64,000 nt of DNA, from NCBI GenBank assembly GCA_016859345.1, contig CM029111.1:12713714-12777713 (forward strand), read 5' to 3'. This document shows positions 1 through 9,652 of the stretch, one piece after another. Source of the DNA: Istiophorus platypterus (lineage: Eukaryota > Chordata > Actinopteri > Istiophoriformes > Istiophoridae). A model generated the notes under the pieces. It saw only the letters and a list, made by a program, of their open reading frames with translations, made no database searches and was not told where the DNA came from. The stretch's first letter is position 1, and every line of letters starts with the position of its first letter. Position numbers and translations under genes: made by a program.

Positions 1-1197
1 TCCAGCAGGCTCCTGCAGGACCCAAGTGATCGGCATGAAAAACACCAGTGGCAGCCTGAAAAGGTGGGATGAATGTAGAGGGCAAGGAGAAAAGGGACGG
101 TGGGGGGGGGTGAGATGGAGCAAGAAAACAAGGAGAAGCACATTCAATCGCATCCTGTCTTTCAGCAAGCTGGCGTTTCCCACAGCGCAGCTACAGAGCT
201 CTCGCTTTCTCACTGCCGGCGTCCACTGAGCGTTTTGCTTAAAAAAAAAGTGAGCGGGTGTTCGGCTGCAACTGAAAAAAATCCTGCCGAATGGACTGGC
301 GGCTAGTTATTTTCAGATGTGCAGACAACGTGCTTCTGGAAATAGCACGCAGCTTCAAAAAAAAAAAAAAATCATCAGAAAAGTTACTCTTTAACTTGGG
401 CACAGCAGTTTTTGAACTAGAAAACCTAAAAGAATGAAAACGTCACACCTTAATTCAGTGATAAGTCTGTCACAGTCTGTTGCCAGCCTGCTTAGTCATG
501 CTAAGTCTAATCCAGTTCAGAGGGCCCTGTTAGTTGTCTTTTATATGGTTTGCAGAAATAGCAGAGTGAAGGGGAATTTTAAAAAGATCTATGCTAATTT
601 GCTTCCTGTGCAAGGTCAGTGTCGTTACTCTGGCTCCAAGCAAAACATGTTTGAAGTCTGGAGGTGGAGCGGAGGGTTGGCGCGGGCCCAGCAGGTGGGC
701 AAGAGGGCTGCTGAGGGAAGCAGAGCGGGGAGCGAGAGGAAGACGCCAACCAGGAGGCCAGACAGACAAAAATGTCTGGGCTGAGGGCTGCTAAACACCC
801 AGCTAACACATGTAGCCCCGCGCGGGGCAGGGAGGTGGGCCCCGGTGCCTCTGGCCTTCCCTGCACCTCCTCCGATGAATGGGTTAAAAAACAGACACTG
901 AGCGCGGCCTCATCCCTCCCCTTTGTCCAAGTGTTGTCATAAGGTTTTCTGTGACTGGGGTGAAACGGAGTTCAGATAAACAAAAAAAAAAAAAGGCGGA
1001 AAGAGTCAGAAAATGTGTCTGCGTATTACTACCCTGCTCCTGCATAAGCACCTTTCTTCAAATAAAAGGAAGCACAGAAAGATGGAAACTGTAACTAACA
1101 GCAGTTTTTTTTTTTTTCCCAGGAACCATAAATCTGTGAGATACTGGTGTGTCTTTTTAAAGACTGCATGGTGAATAGTGCTTTTCTCAGTATAGTT

Positions 1198-1220
1198 ATC
1201 ATCATCATCATCATCATCAT
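1198..1220. repeat. (ATC)n trinucleotide microsatellite
   Basis: About seven consecutive ATC units in ANKS1A intron 1. The poly-Asp reading on the minus strand is an artefact of the repeat. Confidence 0.9.
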
Positions 1221-1409
1221 TGCTCGGCATATGCAGAAAATATATTTTCTACTCAAGACAACTCCTAGGCAACCCCTTTCCTCTACAAACTAATCAAGAA
1301 TCCCCTGAGCCACTCGGATTAAAACTATTTTTAGCATACCGCTATTAGGTTAAATAAAGATGGCTGCATACTGCTTGGACACTCCATTTGTTAGTTTCTG
1401 CTCCCTCCA

Positions 1410-1410
<1 letters not shown>

Positions 1411-1468
<58 letters not shown>

Positions 1469-1470
1469 GC
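1411..1470. repeat. (AC)n dinucleotide microsatellite
   Basis: About 60 bp of nearly uninterrupted CA repeat with one AA interruption, in ANKS1A intron 1. The Cys/Val and Thr/His open frames across it are by-products of the repeat. Confidence 0.95.
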
Positions 1471-4400
1471 AGAATTCATCACTGCTACAATGTGCCCCTC
1501 TTGCTTTCTCAGACTACACAAACACAGGCTGTAAACATAACCCGCGGAGCAGAGCATCCAAATCGCAAATGCTCCAGGAATGCTAACATAGTGGTGTTAG
1601 ATTTCCCGGCTACCGCTGCTCCCTCCTGGGTTGAACCAGCTTCAGTGCCTCTCAGTTCAGAGGTCAACGGCCGATGAAATGTGACTGCCGGGCCCGCTGT
1701 GTGCTAGCTGGGAGCTACGTAGGAAGGACCTGCCGTTAAAAGTGGCAGAAACTGCCCCGTTGGCGTTGTCTTCGACGCACAGGGCGGGCGGTGGGACGTT
1801 TGCGTCAGGTTTGCGTGAACCTCCGTGGCCACTATAAACGAACATAGGGACTCCAGGGTGTCAAGAGTCCTGCTGTGAAGCTGTCACCTGCAGACAAACC
1901 ACCCCGCGTCCTACAGTGCACCTTCACACTCGGTGAATTTCACATGCATTGAGATCCTAATAACAGAGATGCTACAGGGATTTTTGTTTTTTTTGTTTTT
2001 TTTAAAAAGGGACAGTATGTGCTAGCTGCTATGCGGCAGATATTTTCTCAGCTGACACCAGTCTGACAGTATGGGTCTGCTTGGGATGAGCCAGAAATTG
2101 TGGATGTAATGGGATGGAATGAACTGGAGTTGTGCCCAAGCCTCTTAAAAATGCTTCAAATCATCACACTGATAGGACTTCTTCCCTCACTAGCATTTAG
2201 ACAAAGGTAAAACGAGCTACAGGAACTATAATCCAAAATCCAATCTTTATCACCAAATATGGCAAAAGAGCCTATAGCCTATAGCACTACCAAACATTAG
2301 CCTGAAGGACTAGGCGTCTCTAAATAGGTTGTACAATTCTAGCCAAACGACAACTCAACATTCTTTGCAAAACTAAAAGTGTAGAAAAGCCCCAGAATGT
2401 TTCAAGGGGGACTGATATGAATATGAAAAGCCACATTCTACATTTTGTCAGTGGAACAAAGGACATGGCTGAGAAGCCGGAAGACCAGCCCTCATCTGGC
2501 TCAGCTCTCAGAGCATTTGTCAGGAACTACATACATTCAAATGCCTGTTAACCTCTCCTCAGTGGGCTGGCACTCTCCCGTCCTGAGACTCGTCTTAGCA
2601 CCGGTCTGACGTCTTAGCACTGGTCTGAGTGCGGCAGCTGCCCTTATTTGGACAGCCTGGAAAAGGAAGTGCTAGTGAAGAGCTCTTCCTCTGGATCCCC
2701 GGGGTTCATGGGGCCCTAGCAGAAACTATGAGCATTGAGGTACCCACAGCAAATGTTTGCCTTAAAATAAGCCCTGTCTTGGGGCCACAATGTGGACTGA
2801 GTAATTCTGCGAGCACCGCTGTGCAGTGGCACTGTTGAGGCTGCGCCGTGCGCCCACCACTCGAGGATGCCCTGCCCGGCTCATTTCGTTGTTAACGGAG
2901 CACCACGGAACAAATGTTTTGGGCGGCGGCAGCGTTAAACATGCCGGGGTCAGCGTCGGCCCCGCAGCAGCCGCTGGGATGCGGCCTCCTGGGAAAGGAG
3001 ACATTCCGCAGACCGGAGCTGCACAACTGCCTGGTTACAAAAACACAGCAAGTCTTGACATGCACCCCATTCCACTGCAAGAAAGCCAAAAAAAAAAAAA
3101 AATTACTGGAAAAACACGAAACACACCTTCAAAGAAGTGTAATGAAGCCAATTAGGTTAGGTTGTTCTTCTGAGTAGTGGTGGGGTATGAAGTCCTGATA
3201 TAACAGCACAGCAGCAGGAATGGGTCTAATTAAATGATTGTTTAAGCTACGGACCAACTTAAATTACGAATAGGTTTTTATCGAACCGGTGAAAGTCAAT
3301 GTACTTGTAATACAGCGGGAGTGTAAAAGACACACACATCCATTTCTAGCTGATGTTACAACCAAAACAGGCTAAAAATATGAAGAAAGCTCCTCCCTTC
3401 AGATAAATCTTCCTTGACAGGATTACAAGCCTACACTTTTCAGACAATAGATGATAAATAAGTTACAGAGATTCTGGTAAATGAAAAAAAAAAATAAATA
3501 AAAAAATAAAAACAAACCAGACACACTCCAACCCACAGCCAGTGCCACTGTAGTAGCTAACTGTGATGCACTTAAACGTTTTGACATTTTGATTATGCAA
3601 ACGAAATCAACAGCGATCCCCGTGGAGTCTGCCCCCATAAGCCCAGGTTTCCACAAGCAACAGGCTACTTCAAGTCTGCCCACCGACTCGTTCATTCATT
3701 TCCTGCAAGGTCTGGCAAATAATTTCCAAAAGCTATCATTGCCAAACACTGCTCAAGTCAGAATAGATGACACAATGGGCTCTCCAGTCCGCCCACAGGT
3801 CTGTGAGTGGAGAGACGGAGCCGGCCTCGACTGCAGGACATCTCTGAATTGGATTCTGGGTTTCCGATTATAAGGGTTTAATGTAATTACCTTGAGTACG
3901 TTGTGCAGCCTGCACTTAGTAACACAGTGATGCATCACCTCGAGCTATGCTGTAACGTTACTCCCTCAGATGAAAGTGGCTGGCGGAGAGCTCCCGCAGG
4001 AGCAATAGTAGCCTCTGACTGACAGACGTTCACCCACATGTGCCCAGTATAACAATAAGGGTGCTTTTGACATGAAGCGCTGAGCCCGGCCATAGACTTT
4101 ATCCCAACAAGTTTACCGGCGATAATTCACTTTTATGTACAGGCTCTTTCTCAACAACGAGACCATTTCTTCTCTTTCTCTGTAGTTCAAACGTTGCATA
4201 TAGCACAGTGACTGTCTCAGGGATGTGGAACCGTGGAACTGCATATGGTTTCAGAGCACATGATGCAACCCGGGGATATTCAACAAGCCTGCTGAGGTGA
4301 GCCTATAATCCAGATAACATCGGCAGGAGAAAATGAAACTCGGAACATATCAGATCTATCATATTTCATATTATTATTTAATATTACCCCGTAGCCCTCA

Positions 4401-5480
4401 TCTGTGCTTAAAGGGATGGTACATTAGAAGAAAGGCCCAGCCAGGCTGTGTCCTCTTAATACAGTGAGACCGTCGATGCAGTCTCAAATGATCAAAAACA
4501 GGACAGGACCGGATCATGGACTAGGAACTCCGGTCCATTAAGAAACCTTCTCCCGGTATCTTCCGTCTTAGGCAAACATGTCCAGTTCTGTAAAACCACC
4601 ACGCGAAGTCATTCATTTCATTCCGAGCGTCTGCACATAGCGTGGCATGTGAAGGGACGGGATGTGAGCGGGTATGACAGATACTATATGGCGGCTGTAT
4701 GTTTGCTTTCTTATCTGTAGATTACGCATAACTGATAAGGCAGAGTGAGCAGGGGTGGGTTGAGGGGCTTTGGTGACAAGCAAAAATCTCAACTGAGGGA
4801 CTAGATCACACCTTTCTAACCTCGCAGGGTGGATCTTTCTTTTAAAAAGGGTGTTAAAAAAACACACACACACACATCTAATGTTTAACTCAACAATGAC
4901 TTGCCTTTTTTTTGTTGTTGTTGAAGAAGATAAATAGAGCCTCACCACCACCACCACCACCCCCCGGGGGAGGGAGGGAGTAAAAGAGATTTCCAAAACA
5001 GTAGTAACGCTTCCTAAAAACAAAACCCGAGCCTGGCTCTGACAACTGCCTTTCTCTACTCTACCTCCAGCCCTGAGTGTCGGGGTCTGGACTGCGTGTG
5101 TAAAAGCTATTAATAATGCATGTGCATCGGCCTTTTAACGAAACCGTGGCACTGTTTTTGTTGCGTATTTCTCGGGTTTTGCCCCTTTTGCCGAGCCGCC
5201 TGTGCACGTTACGGCGCGGCCGGCGGGGACGCGGGGCTGAGAGCTAACAAAAGAAGCGTGTCGCTGCCGCTTCTCCGGCCGCGCCGCGCCGGTCCACGCC
5301 GTTTGTTTGGCAACAGAAAAACAACATTACTCCGCAAGTAGCCGGGAATATTGAAAAATACTACGGTACGAGCTACGGCGGTAGATGATCGGATAGTATC
5401 GGACGAAACGGGGGGGCGACACCGGTCGCTAGGTTCAGCGGTAGCCGCGTCCCCTTCCCTTTTTTTCCCCAGAGCCCTAC

Positions 5481-5674
5481 CTGAGCAGGCTGGAGAGCGG
5501 GTGAGAGGAGGCGCCGTGGCCGCCGCCGTGGCCGCCGCCGCTGTTGCCGCTTCCACCGGCCCCGGACGAGCCGCTCCCGGCGCCGGTCGACTGCCGCTTC
5601 CCGGACAACAGCTTCTCCACGGCGGCCAGGTTCCCGGTGCGCGCCGCTTCGAGGAGCTCCTGCTCCTTCCCCAT
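5481..5674 (-). CDS. anks1a: ANKS1A first coding exon (partial gene)
   Basis: Start of the ankyrin-repeat, SAM and PTB domain adaptor ANKS1A (Odin), a cytoplasmic protein that binds Eph/EGF-type receptors and influences their traffic and turnover. The exon begins at ATG 5674 and encodes 64 codons plus two bases. It opens [20 protein letters not shown], the start of the first ankyrin helix, and continues into a Gly/Ser/His-rich stretch (about residues 32-56) ending in SSHPLSSLL, all as in vertebrate ANKS1A. The donor is CAG|GTAGGG, with GT at 5480-5479, and the split codon would complete as Ser or Arg. The remaining exons lie beyond position 1. Seen: start, low-complexity segment, donor. Family knowledge: function. 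The paralogue ANKS1B is the only real alternative; TAF11 and BLTP3A next door favour ANKS1A. The gene is head-to-head with TAF11. Confidence 0.9.
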
Positions 5675-5695
5675 CGCGGATCCCAGGAAGAAGTC

Positions 5696-5770
5696 GGAGG
5701 AGGAAGAGGGGAAAGAGGGAGAAGAGGAGGAGGAGGAGGAGGAAGAGGAGGAGGAGGAGGAGGAGGGGGG
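5696..5770. repeat. GGA/GAG polypurine tract in the ANKS1A 5' UTR
   Basis: About 75 bp of almost pure purine on the + strand, so CCU/CUU-rich in the ANKS1A transcript. It lies about 20 bp upstream of the ANKS1A start codon. Acidic and proline-rich open frames on the two strands are by-products of the repeat. Confidence 0.85.
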
Positions 5771-5935
5771 TGAGGTTGTGGGAGTGAAATTCCTTGCGAC
5801 CCCCCCCCTTTTTTTCTTTTTTTTTTCCTCCCAAATCTCAAGTTATTCCTCGGTACCGCGAGTGTAGCTCCCACCGCCGCTGGGTCCGTCCCACCCGGTC
5901 CCGGTCCAGGTCCACGGTGCCGCCGGCGCCCAGGG

Positions 5936-6000
5936 GGAGGAGGAGGTGGTGGTGGTGGTGGAGGTGGAGGTGGGGAGGTGGAGGTGAGGAGGGGGGAGAA
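5936..6000. repeat. GGT/GGA-rich low-complexity tract
   Basis: G-rich run of GGTGG and GGAGG units on the + strand, within the probable ANKS1A 5' UTR or promoter. Confidence 0.75.
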
Positions 6001-7024
6001 AAGTTTGGTTCAGCGGCACCGCCGTCGAACAAACTTCCTCTGACCAGTCCCCGGGGCCTCGTCCGTCACTTCCTCGAAACTGCCCCTTTTCTCTCCGATC
6101 AGACGCCCTCCGACAGACACACCGGCTCACACCGGCTCCCCCTCTGCTACCCCGGCTCCCCCCCGGCTCCCCCCGGCTCCCCGCCCCAGCCGCCCCGCAG
6201 GGGACGTGGATGGGCCTAATCAAAATGGTGCCCGGGCTAAATGAGGGAGCGGACAGACGGACGCTGTGTCCGTCCAGTGCTTTGAAATGTCCTTTCTCCT
6301 GTCGCCTCTAGTATCCAGAGCCAATTTCCAAACCCGAACCCTGATTATATATACACATATATATATTTTTTTATTTTTTATTTTAGATTAATTTATTTTT
6401 ATTCTCACCAGTCATCTACATTGTCAGTTCTCATCATAAATAAATTTTAAACATTCACCGAGTTAACAGCTGAGACTGTCACGATGAGGGAAAAGCATAG
6501 CTGGGATTCCTGGGATTCAAGGCTAAGTTTTCGCCGGAGGGAACCGTGTCAGATTCCCTCATTTCACAATTTCAACATTTCATAATAATTTTATCAGGTG
6601 CGGGCACAAAGTTTCCTTCTTTTTTTTTTTTTTCTTTCCCGGCGACAGTAAAGAGCAGGGAAGAAAACGTCTAGTGTTGAAACGTGGTTTGAAACTTGTG
6701 GTTTTATGGTTAAATGGGAGAACTGTAATTAAAAGGTTGTCTCTAACAGTTGTAGGGAAAAATAGTAAATAAAAGTCTTGTTTAATACTAGAGCTGCTCA
6801 GTGTTTTCTACTTAGCGCTAATAAAGTTTGTACAAAACGGAAGCGGAAGTTTTGATTGCTATGCTATCGGAACTTAGCACGCTGATGCTATCGTTCCTCT
6901 CGGGCTCAGCGAGTTCTTTAAATCGACTTAACAGTAATTGAAGATTTTTTTGTGTGTTTGTGTTTTTTATGTGTGTGTGTTATGTGCTAAGACGAGCAAT
7001 GCGGATCCGCAACGCGTTAGCCGC

Positions 7025-7125
7025 TTCGCTGACTAGCGTCCATTACTGAGGTAACGTTAGCTTAGCTCCACCGTTACCTTGGGTGCTGCTGCCGCTTTGT
7101 TGACGCCCGGCTGCGGACGAGGCAG
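7025..7125 (+). other. taf11: Probable TAF11 noncoding first exon (3' end defined by a donor)
   Basis: A strong donor, GGCAG|GTACGT, ends at 7125 in a CpG-containing stretch. A pyrimidine-rich acceptor region lies at 7318-7348, just before the TAF11 ATG, with possible AGs at 7340-7341 and 7347-7348. This suggests a spliced 5' UTR with an intron of about 215 bp. The upstream boundary is a guess. Confidence 0.45.
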
Positions 7126-7373
7126 GTACGTGATCAGTTTCTGATACAAATGTGTTATATAAATACTCCGCATCCTCTTTGTTGATGCGTCCCAGGTTGA
7201 TGGATAAAGAAATATGTCATGTAACGTTTGTTCCATAGTTGAGCTGTAGCATAGAAGCCAAGATTACAACTACCAAGCCAAACTGGTAACTTTATTAATC
7301 ACCTAACTTCTTGTGTGTTTTTTTTTCTTTATAATTTGAAGCTGTCAGCGGCTCTTAGAGAAACCAGCCGATC

Positions 7374-9259
7374 ATGGCCGACCCTGCTCGGATCATGGCC
7401 GACCCTAGTCGGATCAAGGCCGACGATGCATCCGACAGGACTTCTCCTCCTGCCGAGGAGCGTCCTAAATCAGAGGAGACGGGAGATGAACCCGCCACAG
7501 CAAAGCCAACACCTGAAAACAAAGAGTCGTCCTCGCAGGATCAGCCTAAGCAGGAGGTTAAACCTGTGAGTTCCGGAGCCTAGTTTTTGTCACATCAGAC
7601 GAGGAGGTGTGGTTCATATTAAAGGACCCTAGGAACATGCCAGAGTTTCACTAACAGTTACGCCCAAGCCTGTTAGTGCTGACTGTGCCTTTGGAAAGGT
7701 TTCAATAGTAGTGCAGATGTGAGACATGACTCTCAAACGGTACCTACAACAGAACACTACTTTTTTCACAACTTACTTTAAAAAGTCATGAGAGGAAGTC
7801 ATTGTTTTTTGAGATAGATTTTCAAAGGAGGTCCCATTTCCCGTTTACACAAGAAAGATCATCATGGATTTCTTAATAGTTCGAGGTTACCAAAACATAA
7901 GCAGCTTTGCATAAACACTGCCAAAATGATTGAAAAAGCTTTAAATTAGTTACTATATGATCAAATTTTGGAATTAAGTCAGTATTTCAGGAGGGAAAAA
8001 ATGTGAATTCAAAGGGACGCAAGTCCGTCTTAATTTTTAAAGTGACGTTAAAACAACAGGTTTCTACAGGCTTTGCTCCATGAATGACAATTGATTGTGA
8101 AGCTTGGAATCAGTTGGGTGTGGACACAATATTTGATCAATTGACTAATTATTGCAGCATCTAAAGCTTTTTCGTGTGCATTTGAATGGATCACTCTTTA
8201 CGGTGCAGCAAATAAACATTCACAAATATTTAACTGACTGCGTGTGTACAAAATAAGCCAGAGATAATAACAGCAATATAACATATAATTGATAGTCGAA
8301 GTAAAATCTCTACAAAAAGGCAAAAAAACCCCCAATAAAATCTGGAATTTGATCAGATTTGAGTAGATATGTGAGCATTATTTTGACAATATTTGTGTGA
8401 CACTGTGGTTTCACAAATGGCATCTCTTTGGTTTTAGTGTCTATAAATACTTTTATCTTCCACTGTGAAGGAAACCACAGCAGGAGAAGATGAGGAAGAA
8501 GGAACCTCTGGCCAGCCTCCTTCCAAAAGACTGAAGGTGGAACCGGAGAAGAAGAAGGAGAAGCGTCACAAGGTTGATGAGGATGAAATACAAAAGATGC
8601 AGTAAGTTTTAAAATTTTTAACCGAACAGAGGATGATTCTAATTCTTGAAATTTGCAAAAGTCTTGTCCTGCTAAAACTTCACCATCATCCCCTGCTCTT
8701 GCTGTGTCTTAAAAGGGTTCTGGTGTCGTCCTTTTCTGAAGAACAGCTGAATCGCTATGAGATGTACAGACGCTCTGCCTTCCCTAAGGCTGCAATTAAG
8801 AGGGTAAAGAATTAATGAACAACGGGAAAGTGTTTTTAAATCTTTTAAACTATGAAATTCATCTCATGACACTTTTTTTTTTTTTTTTTTTACAGCTGAT
8901 CCAGTCCATAACAGGATCGTCTGTGTCCCAGAATGTGGTGATTGCCATGTCTGGTATTGCTAAGGTTTTTGCTGGGGAAATTGTTGAGGAAGGTGAGTGG
9001 TAGACATACAGGGAGTGTCGAAACAAAATAATTTCAAATGTATGATTCAAAAAAGTTGACTTTTTTTTGGATCTTTTTCTCTTCAGTTTACATTTTTACT
9101 ATAATGCAGTTTGTCTTTGTCCTTACAGCACTGGATGTTTGTGAGAAGTGGGGAGATACACCACCTCTTCAGCCCAAACATATGAGGGAAGCAGTGAGGA
9201 GGTTGAAGAGCCGAGATCAGATTCCCAACACCAAGTATAAGAACATTCTCTTTCACTGA
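7374..9259 (+). CDS. taf11: TAF11, TFIID histone-fold subunit (5 exons, 212 aa)
   Basis: Nuclear TFIID subunit that pairs with TAF13 through a histone fold and contacts TBP/TFIIA in preinitiation-complex assembly. Coding exons: 7374-7565, 8471-8601, 8716-8803, 8896-8992, 9129-9259. Lengths 192+131+88+97+131 give 213 codons including TGA at 9257-9259, and all junctions keep phase with GT-AG sites. The N-terminus (residues 1-85) is acidic and disordered; a Lys-rich stretch precedes DEDEIQKMQ. The histone-fold region starts at about residue 109 with [20 protein letters not shown] and ends near [10 protein letters not shown]. Length matches human TAF11 (211 aa). The first 14 residues contain a duplicated heptad, MADPARI then MADPSRI, giving two in-frame ATGs (7374 and 7395) with similar context. 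I chose the first. The 3' end is convergent with BLTP3A. Confidence 0.95.
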
Positions 9260-9548
9260 GGAACCTGTGTTTTAGATTGTATGGGGATAATGGAGACAGA
9301 AGACTGCCTGTGATTATAATGTAGTGCGCCATCACATGTGGAAATCTTGTCATAGCACAAGTTCTTCTCTACTACTTGACCAAGTTCTGTATTGACTGTA
9401 TTATTGAATGATCAAGGTGGCTGTGAAACAAAATCCCCTCTGTTGGAGCATAAAAGTAGACCAATCATATGCCTGTATTTGTCAAGGTAAATACTCGATG
9501 TAACAGAGTTCAAATGGTGTAATATTATATCCATGTATTATGGTTGTA

Positions 9549-9554
9549 AATAAA
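9549..9554 (+). promoter_or_regulatory. taf11: TAF11 poly(A) signal (AATAAA)
   Basis: Canonical AATAAA about 290 bp after the TAF11 stop, followed within about 25 bp by a T-rich stretch. The 3' UTR is therefore about 9260-9575. Confidence 0.75.
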
Positions 9555-9652
9555 GTTTTATACTTAAATCTGAAATGTTTTTTTTTTTCTTGTGCCTCAG
9601 TTATTTTCAAGATCTATTAAAGCTTGGAGAAAGGCTTTTTCATTCTCATGGT

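Larger units (their letters stand above)
1..5480 (-). other. anks1a: ANKS1A intron 1 (5' part of the intron)
   Basis: No exon-like open frame with splice sites is visible on either strand. The expected second exon, which continues the ankyrin repeats, was not found, so intron 1 runs past the window edge. The stretch holds several A/T homopolymers, an (ATC)n run near 1198-1220, a long (AC)n run near 1411-1470, a 19-bp tandem duplication near 2592-2629 and a short (CAC)n run near 4942-4962. From about 5160 to 5480 the DNA becomes CpG-rich as it nears the promoter. Confidence 0.75.
5675..7373. promoter_or_regulatory. Divergent ANKS1A/TAF11 promoter region with both 5' UTRs
   Basis: The two start codons, ANKS1A at 5674 (-) and TAF11 at 7374 (+), face away from each other across 1.7 kb. 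The ANKS1A side (5675 to about 6250) is CpG- and GC-rich and carries long polypurine/polypyrimidine tracts. An AT-rich segment follows at about 6345-6440. The TAF11 side has a pair of ETS-like CGGAAG motifs at 6838-6850 and a probable noncoding exon ending at 7125. Transcription start sites cannot be fixed from sequence alone. Confidence 0.6.

Noticed and set aside
1345..1677. Cys/Val and Thr/His-rich frames
   Set aside because: They are shadows of the (AC)n microsatellite.
5209..5874. 221-codon proline-rich frame and neighbours around the ANKS1A exon
   Set aside because: They arise from the GGA/GAG tract and overlap the real ANKS1A exon in other frames.
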